From Thiogranum sp. (GTDB lineage Bacteria; Pseudomonadota; Gammaproteobacteria; DSM-19610), in the NCBI GenBank assembly GCA_030148775.1, contig JASBST010000033.1:1-51551 (forward strand): DNA of 51,551 nucleotides, given 5' to 3'. Shown here one piece after another: positions 35,362 to 43,389 of this stretch. Below the pieces are notes generated by a model. It was given only the letters and a program-made list of their open reading frames with translations, searched no databases and had not been told where the DNA came from. Each line of letters starts with the position of its first letter. The stretch's first letter is position 1. The translations under genes were made by a program, and so were the position numbers.

Positions 35362-36219
35362 CTACAAGTAGTTCAGCGGCACTTTGAAATAGGCCACCTC
35401 GTTGTTTTCCGGTTCGGGCAGCTCGCCGGCGTTGATGTTCACTTGCAAACTGGGAAACAACAACCTCGGAGCCGGCAGCAGGCTGTCGCGTCGGCGGATG
35501 CGGGCGACGAAGTCCGCTTCGCTGATGCTGTTGGGAAGATCGCAGTTGAAGGCCTTGCTCTGGCCGATCGTGGTCTGGTACTGGAACTCGCGTTTGTCCG
35601 GATAGTCGTGGCCCACCAGCACCCGCGTGCTGTGAGGAAAGTGGTAGAGCCGCTCCTTGACAGACCGGTACAGGTCCTCCGGGCTGCCCCCCGGAAAATC
35701 GCAGCGTGCCACGCCGATGTCGGGCATGAACAGGACATCGCCGCAAAACAACGCGTCCCCGATATGGTAAGTACAGCAGGCCGGTGTATGTCCGGGCGTA
35801 TGCAGGACATTGACCTTGAGGCTGCCGGCGTCCAGGACGTCGCCATCGTGCAGCAGACGGTCGAACTGGCTGCCGTCGGCACGGAAGCTGTCGCCCAGAT
35901 TGAAAGCCTGTTTGAACACTTCCTGCACCCGGCGGATCTCGCTGCCGATGGCCATCGGGGCGCGCAGGCGCCGCTTCAGCTCGCTGGCTCCGGTGATGTG
36001 GTCGGCGTGCACGTGGGTGTCCAGGATCCAGTGTACGGACAGCTGTTTAAGCTGAATGAAATCAGCCAGATGATCGATCGATTCGGTGGAGGTGCGCCAG
36101 GGGGTGACGTCCAGGTCCAGCACCGGGTCGATCACCACGGCGTCCTTGCTGTCCGCGTCGTAGACGACGTAGGTAACCGTCCAGGTGCGTGATTCGTCGG
36201 GAAACGCCTCGATTTCCAT
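35362..36219 (-). CDS. Blh-type persulfide dioxygenase (metallo-beta-lactamase fold)
   Basis: A 285-residue MBL-fold enzyme. THVHADHITGASELK gives H69, H71, D73 and H74; the second His is in LHTPGHTPACCTYHIGDALF and the rest in VGHDYP. DGSQFDRLLHDGD, FMPDIGVARCDFPGGSPEDLYRS and the end LFPSLQVNINAGELPEPENN are signatures of the Blh/sulfur-dioxygenase subgroup known from BigR operons, which oxidises glutathione persulfide to sulfite. The downstream cNMP-rhodanese gene supports a role in sulfide or persulfide handling. No BigR-like repressor gene is adjacent. Confidence 0.9.
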   Translation of the reverse strand: MEIEAFPDESRTWTVTYVVYDADSKDAVVIDPVLDLDVTPWRTSTESIDHLADFIQLKQLSVHWILDTHVHADHITGASELKRRLRAPMAIGSEIRRVQEVFKQAFNLGDSFRADGSQFDRLLHDGDVLDAGSLKVNVLHTPGHTPACCTYHIGDALFCGDVLFMPDIGVARCDFPGGSPEDLYRSVKERLYHFPHSTRVLVGHDYPDKREFQYQTTIGQSKAFNCDLPNSISEADFVARIRRRDSLLPAPRLLFPSLQVNINAGELPEPENNEVAYFKVPLNYL

Positions 36220-36359
36220 GCCTTGCCAGCCTTGTTGCGTGATTACGGGAACGAACTAGCGATATGTCGGAAGCGGGCCTGCAGCCTTTAGGTTTTCAGG
36301 GGATTTTTCCCGATTCGGCCATGGCGGGCGATCGCCGGACGTGGCCGGGAGCGCCGCGA

Positions 36360-36818
36360 TCAGCGCTTCGAACGGGGGCGACGGCGACCTTCGAAGGCGA
36401 CGATGGTCTTGATGATTTCGCGATAGGGAAGCGCCTCCAGCGAGCCGTAAGTGCGTTCGCCGAGGGTGGCCAGCGCCGCCACATCCACCACTGTGTCGGC
36501 AGTGAGATCCGGTCGCAGCACCCGTTGCAGTCCCAATAAACCGCCATTTTGTATTTTGATTTCCTTGGCGTGCGGCAGCTCGCAATCGATCGCCTTGAGT
36601 TTCAGCGCGAACTTGGCGTTTTCCCGCAGCAGCGCGATCAATCGGAGGCAGCGGCGGTGGGCCGGCGCGGAATCGCAGGCGATGCCTTCGCGGTCGGCCA
36701 GATAAAAGCGGGTCGCACACAGACAGGCGCAACGGCGGCTTAGCACCGCTTTTTCGAACACACACATGCGTTCGTTGATGCGCTTATAGGTAGCGCGGAA
36801 TTTGTCTTCCTCGACCAT
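36360..36818 (-). CDS. Cysteine-rich conserved hypothetical protein
   Basis: A 152-residue protein I do not recognise. Its first 80 residues contain seven cysteines: C19, C30, C32, C34, C48, C57 and C79, including CACLC. The remaining part (IKIQNGGLLGLQRVLRP, ADTVVDVAALATLGERTYGSLEALPYREI, KTIVAFEGRRRPRSKR) is helical and ends in a basic tail. The cysteine pattern would suit a metal or iron-sulfur site, but no known spacing fits exactly. It starts with MVEEDKFRATYKRINERMC. It lies just downstream of a small conserved gene on the same strand (nine bases), suggesting cotranscription. Confidence 0.7.
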   Translation of the reverse strand: MVEEDKFRATYKRINERMCVFEKAVLSRRCACLCATRFYLADREGIACDSAPAHRRCLRLIALLRENAKFALKLKAIDCELPHAKEIKIQNGGLLGLQRVLRPDLTADTVVDVAALATLGERTYGSLEALPYREIIKTIVAFEGRRRPRSKR

Positions 36819-36827
36819 GGGAGGTCG

Positions 36828-37067
36828 CTATTTTTCCCATTCGCGCAGGATCGGCTGCTCGCGTTTTTCCTGCAGCTTCTCTTCCGCCTCCAGTTCGTTT
36901 TCCGCGAACATGATCTTTATCTGCGTCGCGTCGCCGTCGCCGCCTTCGGCGCGCATGGCGCGCGCGCGCTGCTTGGCTTCCTTGAAGCTTTCGTGCTGTT
37001 CGAGTTTCTCCAGCTTTTTCATCAGGTTTGTTGGGCCGGGTATGATTTTGAAAATGTAGTATGGCAT
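36828..37067 (-). CDS. Small charged conserved protein
   Basis: A 79-residue protein beginning MPYYIFKIIPGPTNLMKKLEKLE. The mid part, HESFKEAKQRARAMRAEGGDGDATQIKIMFAENELEAEEKLQEKR, is strongly helical and charged, and the end is EQPILREWEK. I recall similar unnamed proteins in sulfur-oxidising gammaproteobacteria, but no function. ATG at 37067 begins the conserved part; the frame opens 11 codons earlier. Probably cotranscribed with the cysteine-rich gene that follows. Confidence 0.75.
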   Translation of the reverse strand: MPYYIFKIIPGPTNLMKKLEKLEQHESFKEAKQRARAMRAEGGDGDATQIKIMFAENELEAEEKLQEKREQPILREWEK

Positions 37068-37125
37068 CAGCTTTTCCGCGTGATCCGACAGGGCGGGCAA
37101 AGTATAGCAAGCGAGCCGTCGTCAC

Positions 37126-37422
37126 CTACAAACCCACTTGTTCCACGTGGTTTCCGGCAATGATGACAAAACCGCTATGCCGTTCGAGACCGTCTTCGCT
37201 GTAGGCGAATTGAAAAGTGCGCCGCAGGCAAGGGCTGCGGGCGGGGCGGCGGCACCAAACCACGCGTTGCAGGTTGACGCTGGCGTCCAGCAGCTGCAGC
37301 TGCTGCCGCTGGCAGACCTCGCGCGCCGCCTGCATCGCCCGTTCGCGCACTCGCAGGGAGTCGTGCCAGAACCAGATCAACCCTCCCAGCAGAATCAGCA
37401 ACCCAAGTCCCGAACCGCTCAT
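37126..37422 (-). CDS. DUF3301-family membrane-anchored protein
   Basis: A 98-residue protein with one N-terminal membrane segment (GLGLLILLGGLIWFWHDSL) followed by RVRERAMQAAREVCQRQQLQLLDASVNLQRV and RRTFQFAYSEDGLERHSGFVIIAGNHVEQV, the DUF3301 pattern. Function is unknown. ATG at 37422 places the membrane helix at the usual position; the longer upstream frame is antisense to the ParS-like gene and not real. It lies divergent from that gene. Confidence 0.8.
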   Translation of the reverse strand: MSGSGLGLLILLGGLIWFWHDSLRVRERAMQAAREVCQRQQLQLLDASVNLQRVVWCRRPARSPCLRRTFQFAYSEDGLERHSGFVIIAGNHVEQVGL

Positions 37423-37482
37423 CTCTTGTTCCCCCGTATTTTCCGCTGTATCGGCGCGCCCCCGCGCCGGATTTTGACTAAG

Positions 37483-37556
37483 CCCCGGGTTTTGCCGGGA
37501 ATTGCCCCGGGGACGGTCGTCTGGGGCGGGTTCCGCCCGACGTGTTACACTATAAA
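37483..37556 (+). promoter_or_regulatory. Inverted repeats and -10 element before the ParS-like gene
   Basis: CCCCGGG (37483-37489) pairs with CCCGGGG (37506-37512), and GGGCGG (37524-37529) pairs with CCGCCC (37533-37538). TATAAA at 37551-37556 is a good -10 about 26 bases before the ATG at 37582, but no -35 match lies at the right distance. Antitoxins of this class usually bind palindromes in their own promoter, so these may be operators. Confidence 0.35.
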
Positions 37557-37581
37557 ACAGAACTTGAGCGAGGATTGCAGT

Positions 37582-37983
37582 ATGAGCAGCAGCATGACGG
37601 ACGACGAGCGGCTGGAGCTGACGCGGGGCATTCTGGATATGCTCGACGAATGGGAAATCGAAGCCAAGGATCAGTTGGTCCTGCTTGGATTGGACGATGT
37701 GCCCGCCCGTGAAGTCAAACGCTTGCGGGAAAGTCGCCCCCTTCCCGACGAACCCGATGTCATGAAACGGGTCGAGCATCTGATCAGTATCGCCGATGCC
37801 TTGCGCACCACTTATCCGTTCAGCAAGCGCATGGGACGACTATGGATGCACAAGCCCAATCGCAAGTTCCGCCAGCGTACGCCGGTTGCCACCATGGTTG
37901 AGGACGGCATCGTCGGTCTGATATCCGTACGCTCCTATCTGGATTGTTCCTATAGCTGGGATATGTCCGGCTCGAAAGGCTGA
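37582..37983 (+). CDS. MbcA/ParS/Xre antitoxin-like protein
   Basis: A 133-residue protein. The N-terminal helices (DDERLELTRGILDMLDEWEI, DQLVLLGLDDVPAREVKRLRE) resemble the Xre-type DNA-binding half, and RVEHLISIADALRTTYPFSKRMGRLWMHKPN then FRQRTPVATMVEDGIVGLISVRSYLD matches the ParS/MbcA toxin-binding domain (DUF2384). AGGA lies seven bases before the ATG. The usual partner, a RES-domain toxin with its ADP-ribosyl-transfer-like fold, is not adjacent; a zinc-ribbon protein follows 13 bases downstream instead. Confidence 0.82.
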   Translation: MSSSMTDDERLELTRGILDMLDEWEIEAKDQLVLLGLDDVPAREVKRLRESRPLPDEPDVMKRVEHLISIADALRTTYPFSKRMGRLWMHKPNRKFRQRTPVATMVEDGIVGLISVRSYLDCSYSWDMSGSKG

Positions 37984-37996
37984 TTTTTCCCGCCCT

Positions 37997-38539
37997 GTGC
38001 CCTCTTTGTATCTGTGTGCCGCGGATCCCCACTGGATCCCGGATGGCGCGACGGAATTGCTGCAAAGGCTGGATGCCCTAGGTTTGTTGCAGGCGCCGGC
38101 CGCAGATACCGTGACGGCCGGGCGGTATCGTGCCGGCCCGGAGTTTTTATCGCTGGTGATGTTTCTGGGCTGCTCTCCCCGGGTGACGCTGGAGCCGGAG
38201 GGCGGGTCCGACGGCCAGGCGCCGTGTTTTTTGCGCCAGCACCTTTATTCCGCCATTCACCGCATCGGTGCGACGCCCGCGCTGAAGCCGCGTTGCCCCG
38301 GTTGCCGCAGCCCCCAGGCGGCGGTCGATCCTGCCGTTGCCGACGCGAGCTACCGCTGCGAGACGTGCGGAATTCGCTCGGCGGTGAGCGATCTGGACTG
38401 GCGTCGGTCGCTCGGATTCGGCCGCTGCTTCCTGGAAATCGCTGGGGTCCATCCCCATGAAGCGGTGCCTTCGGACAAATTGCTGGACGCGCTGCGCGAC
38501 TACTCTGAGACGGACTGGCGCTATTTTTACGCCGGCTGA
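37997..38539 (+). CDS. Zinc-ribbon hypothetical protein downstream of the ParS-like gene
   Basis: A 180-residue protein, MPSLYLCAADPHWIPDGATELLQRL at the start. A zinc ribbon is made by C100/C103 (CPGC) and C121/C124 (CETC). The N-terminal 90 residues and the C-terminal FGRCFLEIAGVHPHEAVPSDKLLDALRDYSETDWRYFY show no motif I know. It does not resemble RES toxins. The tight spacing to the antitoxin-like gene suggests cotranscription. Unknown function. Confidence 0.65.
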   Translation: MPSLYLCAADPHWIPDGATELLQRLDALGLLQAPAADTVTAGRYRAGPEFLSLVMFLGCSPRVTLEPEGGSDGQAPCFLRQHLYSAIHRIGATPALKPRCPGCRSPQAAVDPAVADASYRCETCGIRSAVSDLDWRRSLGFGRCFLEIAGVHPHEAVPSDKLLDALRDYSETDWRYFYAG

Positions 38540-38577
38540 CCCGGGCAGCGTGGGTTCGCCCCGCCACCATCCCGCCG

Positions 38578-39744
38578 TCAGTCGCGACGCAGACGATCGG
38601 ACACGGCTATCGGCGTTGGATAGCGCAGCACTATGTAATAGGACGAGGCGATGAACGTGATCAGGGTCGCCAGTTGGATCAGATACGATGCCTGCATGCC
38701 GATGATGGCCGATTCGGTGGCCAGGACGGCAATCAACAAGGAAAATTCGCTGATCTGTCCCAGGCGTACGCCGATCTCTCCGGCCTGGGCGGGCGCCTCC
38801 CCCTCGTAAATCCATAATCGTTTGAACACCCAGGGTTTGAACAACAGGGCGATGGCGGCCAATACCAGCGCGGGCATCCATACCGCGCCCATGGCGGAGA
38901 GGTCGAAAGCCGCGCCGAGGCTGAAGAAGAACACGATCAGAAAAAAATCCCGTAGCGGTTTCAGGCTTTCGGCGATGAAGCGGGAAATGGGCTCGGTGGC
39001 CACCGCGATGCCGGCGATAAAGGCGCCGATCTCCGCCGACAGCCCGACCGAGTTGGCCAGTTCCGCCATGCCCAGGCACCAGCCGATCGCCAATAAAAAA
39101 ATATATTCCTGGATCGTGTCGAAACGTGCCAGCAGGCGCGTCAGCACGTAGCGCGAAAACGCGAAAGCGAACAGCATGAAAGCGGGCAGCGTCAGGGCCA
39201 GCGGGACAATCCCCTGCCAGCCGGGGTGGTCACCCCCGAGGCCGTGCAATATCAGCAGAATGATGATGGCGATCAGATCCTGCAACAACAGCACGCTGAT
39301 GATGATCTCGCCGGTGTGCTGATGGTGCAGCACCGTGCTTGGCAGCAGCTTCAGGCCGATAATCGTGCTGGAAAACATCAGGGCCGCGCCGATTACCGCC
39401 GCTTCCACCAGGTTATAGGCGAACAGCAGCGCGATCGCCGCGCCCAGTCCGGCGAACAGGGCGGAGCTGAGCAAGGTGACCAGAGTGGCGTTGCGGAACA
39501 TGTGCCACAGATTCTGCGGATGCAGGTTGAGTCCCAGCAGAAACAGCAGAAAAACGATACCTACGTGCGACAGGTCCTGTAGCAGCTGCACGTCGTTTAC
39601 CAGGCCGAGTGCCGAAGGGCCGATAATCATTCCGAGCAGAATGTACGCGACCAGCATCGACTGGCGCGCGTACAGCGCCAGTGTCGCCAGCACCGCGGCG
39701 CCGGTAAAAATCAGGAACACGGAGAATACGATCGACTGGCCCAT
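38578..39744 (-). CDS. CPA2-family monovalent cation:proton antiporter
   Basis: A 388-residue membrane protein with about eleven to twelve predicted segments. LVAYILLGMIIGPSALGLV, HVGIVFLLFLLGLNL, ALMFSSTIIGLKLL, VLLLQDLIAIIILLIL and GLSAEIGAFIAGIAVA are the Na/H-exchanger (KefB/C-like) landmarks. The C-terminal TrkA-N and TrkA-C regulatory domains of KefB/C are absent, so it is the short, transport-domain-only kind. Ion specificity cannot be told. It is monocistronic and converges on the zinc-ribbon gene. Confidence 0.9.
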   Translation of the reverse strand: MGQSIVFSVFLIFTGAAVLATLALYARQSMLVAYILLGMIIGPSALGLVNDVQLLQDLSHVGIVFLLFLLGLNLHPQNLWHMFRNATLVTLLSSALFAGLGAAIALLFAYNLVEAAVIGAALMFSSTIIGLKLLPSTVLHHQHTGEIIISVLLLQDLIAIIILLILHGLGGDHPGWQGIVPLALTLPAFMLFAFAFSRYVLTRLLARFDTIQEYIFLLAIGWCLGMAELANSVGLSAEIGAFIAGIAVATEPISRFIAESLKPLRDFFLIVFFFSLGAAFDLSAMGAVWMPALVLAAIALLFKPWVFKRLWIYEGEAPAQAGEIGVRLGQISEFSLLIAVLATESAIIGMQASYLIQLATLITFIASSYYIVLRYPTPIAVSDRLRRD

Positions 39745-39882
39745 GGAGGTTCGCGGCTCGGATGGTTGGTGTCAGGTAAGTAATATACAGGAACGGGTGC
39801 GGTAGCGGACCTGCGCCAGGATTCGCGTGACGATCCGATGCGGGCCCTGATAACATCGAGTTTCTCGAAGAGGGCTTCTTAC

Positions 39883-40113
39883 ATGCAAAAAGTCTATGAC
39901 GCCAGCAATATCACGGAGGCTCATATTGTCCGTGGCATGTTGGAGGCGAACGGTATCCCGGCGCACGTGGGCGGGTACTACCTGCAGGGCGGTGTGGGTG
40001 AACTGGCCGCACAGGGTTTTGTCAGTATCCTGGTCGCCGACGAACAGAGCGCGGCCGCACGCCAGGTGATTGCGCAATACGAGGCGGGCGGTTCGTGCGA
40101 GGTGTGGACCTGA
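39883..40113 (+). CDS. DUF2007-family putative signal-transducing protein
   Basis: A 76-residue protein: MQKVYDASNITEAHIVRGMLEANGIPAHVGGYYLQGGVGELAAQG followed by VSILVADEQSAAARQVIAQYE. This is the typical GlnB-like DUF2007 fold, which is often found as a small stand-alone protein. No ligand is known. GAAGAGGG precedes the ATG. The DUF815 ATPase gene starts three bases after its stop, indicating a two-gene operon. Confidence 0.88.
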   Translation: MQKVYDASNITEAHIVRGMLEANGIPAHVGGYYLQGGVGELAAQGFVSILVADEQSAAARQVIAQYEAGGSCEVWT

Positions 40114-40116
40114 ACC

Positions 40117-40893
40117 ATGGGCGGTCTCGACTGGGGGCGTGAACGGGCCGCCATCTGGCGCGCGCGCCGTGGCGAACTCAGGCCTGTCGGGGCGCTAGAT
40201 CCTGTCGGGCTGTCCGATCTGGTCGGCATCGATCAGCAGAAGGCCCGGTTACTGGAAAATACCCGTCGCTTTCTCGCCGGTCTGCCGGCAAACAATGCCC
40301 TGCTGTGGGGTTCGCGCGGCAGCGGCAAATCGTCACTGGTCAAAGAGGGGTTGAACGCCTGCGCCCCCGAAGGCCTCAGGCTGGTGGAAATATACTGGCA
40401 CGATCTGCGCGATCTGCCCGACGTTCTGGATGCGCTGCGCGGCCAGACTCAGCGCTTCATTATCTATTGCGACGACTTTTCTTTCACTGTCAACGACGAT
40501 ACCTACATCGGCCTGAAGAATCTGCTGGAAGGTTCCATCGAGGTGCCGCCGCAAAACGTGTTGTTTTACGCCACGTCGAATCGGCGCCATTTGTTGCCGG
40601 AGTTCATGCAGGACAACCAGTCGGCGCGCAGCGTGGACGGCCAGATCCATTATACCGATGCAGTCGAGGAGCAGATCTCCCTGTCGGACCGCTTCGGTCT
40701 GTGGCTGTCCTTTTATTCAGTGGATATGGAAGGCTACCTGGCGATAGTCGACCATCTGTTTCGCGACTTCGGCGGCGACCGGGAGCCGCTCCACCGGGCG
40801 GCAAAACTGTTCGCCATCACCCGTGGTTCGCATACCGGGCGTACCGCGAAGCAGTTTTATAACGCGTTTGTCGACCGGGAGGAGGAGTCGTAG
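40117..40893 (+). CDS. DUF815-family ATPase
   Basis: A 258-residue P-loop ATPase. GSRGSGKS (65-72) in NALLWGSRGSGKSSLVK is Walker A; RFIIYCDDFSFTVNDDTYIGLKNLLEGSIE holds Walker B and the family signature, and VLFYATSNRRHLLPEFM the sensor region. DUF815 proteins belong to the AAA+ class and have no fixed role, though they have been proposed to act on proteins or on DNA. It is cotranscribed with the DUF2007 gene. Confidence 0.88.
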   Translation: MGGLDWGRERAAIWRARRGELRPVGALDPVGLSDLVGIDQQKARLLENTRRFLAGLPANNALLWGSRGSGKSSLVKEGLNACAPEGLRLVEIYWHDLRDLPDVLDALRGQTQRFIIYCDDFSFTVNDDTYIGLKNLLEGSIEVPPQNVLFYATSNRRHLLPEFMQDNQSARSVDGQIHYTDAVEEQISLSDRFGLWLSFYSVDMEGYLAIVDHLFRDFGGDREPLHRAAKLFAITRGSHTGRTAKQFYNAFVDREEES

Positions 40894-40968
40894 ACGTAGC
40901 CCTCGTCTACGCCGGCGCGGCGCTCCTGCTGCCGCTAACCGTCGCGGCGATCGCGCCGGGCTGGGGTA

Positions 40969-41256
40969 TTAATCGTCCTGCTTGCCGCGCTTGATCTTGT
41001 CCAACGAGACCACGACTTCCGATTTCGGTTCGTCGATAAATCTGGGCCGGGCGCTGGTGTCGCGGTTGAACTGTTTCGCCAGCTCCTGTTCGCGGGCGCT
41101 GATCATCACCAGGCAGGCGCGGATATCGTTGATGGTCGCTTCAGACAGCGGGTGTTTCAGTCCGGGCTCGGTGGCGGTGTCTTTGGCGACACTGGTGAGG
41201 ACGTTTTTCATCACCCGCAGGATGCGCTCCTCGGTGGTCAGTTCGGCTTCGGTCAT
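40969..41256 (-). CDS. Conserved hypothetical protein
   Basis: A 95-residue protein: MTEAELTTEERILRVMKNVLTSVAKDTATEPGLKHPLSEATINDIRACLVMISAREQELA-type sequence, with a tail KQFNRDTSARPRFIDEPKSEVVVSLDKIKRGKQDD. It is helical and soluble with no motif I know. AGGAAAG lies before the ATG. It follows the uup gene on the same strand after 86 bases. The full 288-base gene is used; the longer open frame upstream is antisense shadow. Confidence 0.6.
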   Translation of the reverse strand: MTEAELTTEERILRVMKNVLTSVAKDTATEPGLKHPLSEATINDIRACLVMISAREQELAKQFNRDTSARPRFIDEPKSEVVVSLDKIKRGKQDD

Positions 41257-41342
41257 GTTGGCTTTCCTGTCGGACAGGACGCTATTGTGCCACAGGCATC
41301 GACCGGTGGCGGACAATTGGCCTGATGTTTGCGCGGATTTGA

Positions 41343-43220
41343 TTATTTCCCGGCTTGCTCCAGGTGTTCCCAGCGACGATAAGCCTGTTGAAGTTCCGCT
41401 TCCAGCGCGGCCAGTTGTTGCCTGGCTGCGGCGATCTCGTCGCCGGAACGGCGGTAGAAATCTGTTTCCGCCATGCGCGCCTGCAAGGCATCCAGGTCGG
41501 TTTCCAGCGACTCTATCGTGCCCGGTAACCGCTCGAGTTCGCGCTGCTCCCGGAAGCTCAATTTCGACCCGGAACGCTTGGCGGGTTTGGCGCTCGCCGG
41601 TTTCCCGCGGTTGCGGCTCTGCGGCGGCGGTCGCTGTCGCAGCCAATCGGTGTAACCGCCTACATATTCGGCCACGCGGCCGTCGCCTTCGAAGACCAGC
41701 GTACTGGTGACCACGCGACCGAGAAAGTCCCGATCGTGGCTGACCAGTAGAACCGTGCCCGCGTATTCCAGCAGCCGTTCCTCGAGCAGATCCAGCGTTT
41801 CCATGTCGAGATCGTTGGTCGGTTCGTCCAATACCAGCAGGTTGCTAGGTTTGCTGAAGATTTTTGCCAGCAGCAGGCGGTTTCTCTCACCGCCGGAAAG
41901 TGCCGAGAGCGGCGTGTGGCAACGCTCGGGGGTGAAGAGGAAATCCTGCAGGTAACTGATGACATGGCGCTGCTGATCCCCCAGGTCGATGAATTGTCTG
42001 CCGTCGGCCAGATTATCGAGTACCGAGAGGTCTTCATCGAGTTGTGCCCGGCGCTGATCGAAATAGGCTGTCTCCAGTCGGGTGCCGTGGCGGATGTGCC
42101 CGCAACCGGGACTCAGTTCACCTAGCAGCAGGCGTAACAGAGTGGTCTTGCCGGCGCCGTTGGGCCCGATGACGCCGACCCGGTCACCGCGCAGAATGAG
42201 TGTGTCCAGCGGTTTAATCAGGGTGCGATTGGCGACTGAATAGCCGGCCTCCTCGCAGGCGATGACGATTTTTCCGGATTCGCCGGCGTCATTGGCCTGG
42301 AACCTGGCCGTGCCTGCCCGTTGACGCCGCTGCCGGTGCTGTTCGCGCAGTTTCTCCAGTGCGCGCACACGCCCCTCGTTGCGGGTGCGACGCGCCTTGA
42401 TTCCTTGCCGAATCCAGCGCTCCTCCTGGGCCAGCTTCTTGTCGAACAGCGCCTGCTGACGGGCCTCGTCGTCCAACAACGCCTGTTTATGTTGCAGGTA
42501 GGATGCGTAATCCCCGGGCCAGTCTGTCAGTTTGCCGCGGTCCAGGTCGAGAATGCGTGTGGCCAGACGCGAGAGAAACCGGCGATCGTGGGTGATGAAC
42601 AACACTGTACCCCTGAATTCGAGCAGAAAGTCCTCCAACCACTCGATCGAGGTGATGTCGAGATGGTTGGTCGGCTCGTCGAGCAGCAGCAGGTCCGGAT
42701 TGACGACCAGCGCTTGTGCCAGCAGGACGCGGCGCTGGATGCCGCCGGAAAGGCTTCGCACGTCGGCCTCGCTATCCAGCCCGAGGCGCGATATCACCGC
42801 TTCGACCTGCTGGGTCAGGGTCCAGCCGCCGGCGGCTTCCAGCCGGTGCTGGATTTCCTCCAGCCGGGACAGGGCCGCGGCTGATCGGTCGTCGGCCAGC
42901 TGCTGGCTGAGGCGGTGGTACTGGCTCAGCAGCTCGCCCAGCTCGCCCAGGCCGTCGGCCACGGCGTCGAACACTGTGCCGTTGCAGGCCTGCGGGAGGT
43001 GCTGGTCGAGGCTGGCGACGGTCAATCCGGGACGGCATTCGACACGACCCTCTTCCGGCTCGATCCTTCCTTCCAGGATTTTGAAAAAAGTCGATTTTCC
43101 GCACCCGTTGCGGCCCACCAGGCAGACCCTTTCGCCGGCTTCGATGGTAAAATCGACGGCGTCGAGTAGCGGCTGGAGGCCGAAACTCAGCGACAACTGG
43201 TGACTGCGTAGTAATGACAT
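41343..43220 (-). CDS. uup: ABC-F ATPase Uup
   Basis: Cytoplasmic ABC-F protein with two nucleotide-binding domains and no membrane part, linked to ribosome function and suppression of transposon excision. The 625-residue protein has GRNGCGKST and GPNGAGKTT (Walker A), SLSGGIQRR and ALSGGERNR (signatures), LLDEPTNHLD and LDEPTNDLD (Walker B), and LFITHDRRFL and LLVSHDRDFL. The 42-residue linker between domains is basic (RRTRNEGRVRALEKLREQHRQ). A C-terminal coiled coil after a KR-rich stretch separates Uup from EttA, which lacks it. Confidence 0.93.
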   Translation of the reverse strand: MSLLRSHQLSLSFGLQPLLDAVDFTIEAGERVCLVGRNGCGKSTFFKILEGRIEPEEGRVECRPGLTVASLDQHLPQACNGTVFDAVADGLGELGELLSQYHRLSQQLADDRSAAALSRLEEIQHRLEAAGGWTLTQQVEAVISRLGLDSEADVRSLSGGIQRRVLLAQALVVNPDLLLLDEPTNHLDITSIEWLEDFLLEFRGTVLFITHDRRFLSRLATRILDLDRGKLTDWPGDYASYLQHKQALLDDEARQQALFDKKLAQEERWIRQGIKARRTRNEGRVRALEKLREQHRQRRQRAGTARFQANDAGESGKIVIACEEAGYSVANRTLIKPLDTLILRGDRVGVIGPNGAGKTTLLRLLLGELSPGCGHIRHGTRLETAYFDQRRAQLDEDLSVLDNLADGRQFIDLGDQQRHVISYLQDFLFTPERCHTPLSALSGGERNRLLLAKIFSKPSNLLVLDEPTNDLDMETLDLLEERLLEYAGTVLLVSHDRDFLGRVVTSTLVFEGDGRVAEYVGGYTDWLRQRPPPQSRNRGKPASAKPAKRSGSKLSFREQRELERLPGTIESLETDLDALQARMAETDFYRRSGDEIAAARQQLAALEAELQQAYRRWEHLEQAGK

Positions 43221-43389
43221 GGTGGCGAAGCATAGGTATATGCCAGCAGTGACTCAATAGATTTCATCAGTAGACGCTATCCTGGTATAGGCGTGGGTGT
43301 TGTCGGCGAACTGTGAAACCGGTCACATCGGCGCACGCAAGAAATTGAAATACTTGTCACCCGCCGTTAGCGCACGAGGTAAGCGAAGG

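Noticed and set aside
38578-39744. Truncated kefB/kefC gene
   Set aside because: The transport domain is complete and ends cleanly; relatives without the TrkA-N part are common, so it is a short family member rather than a broken gene.
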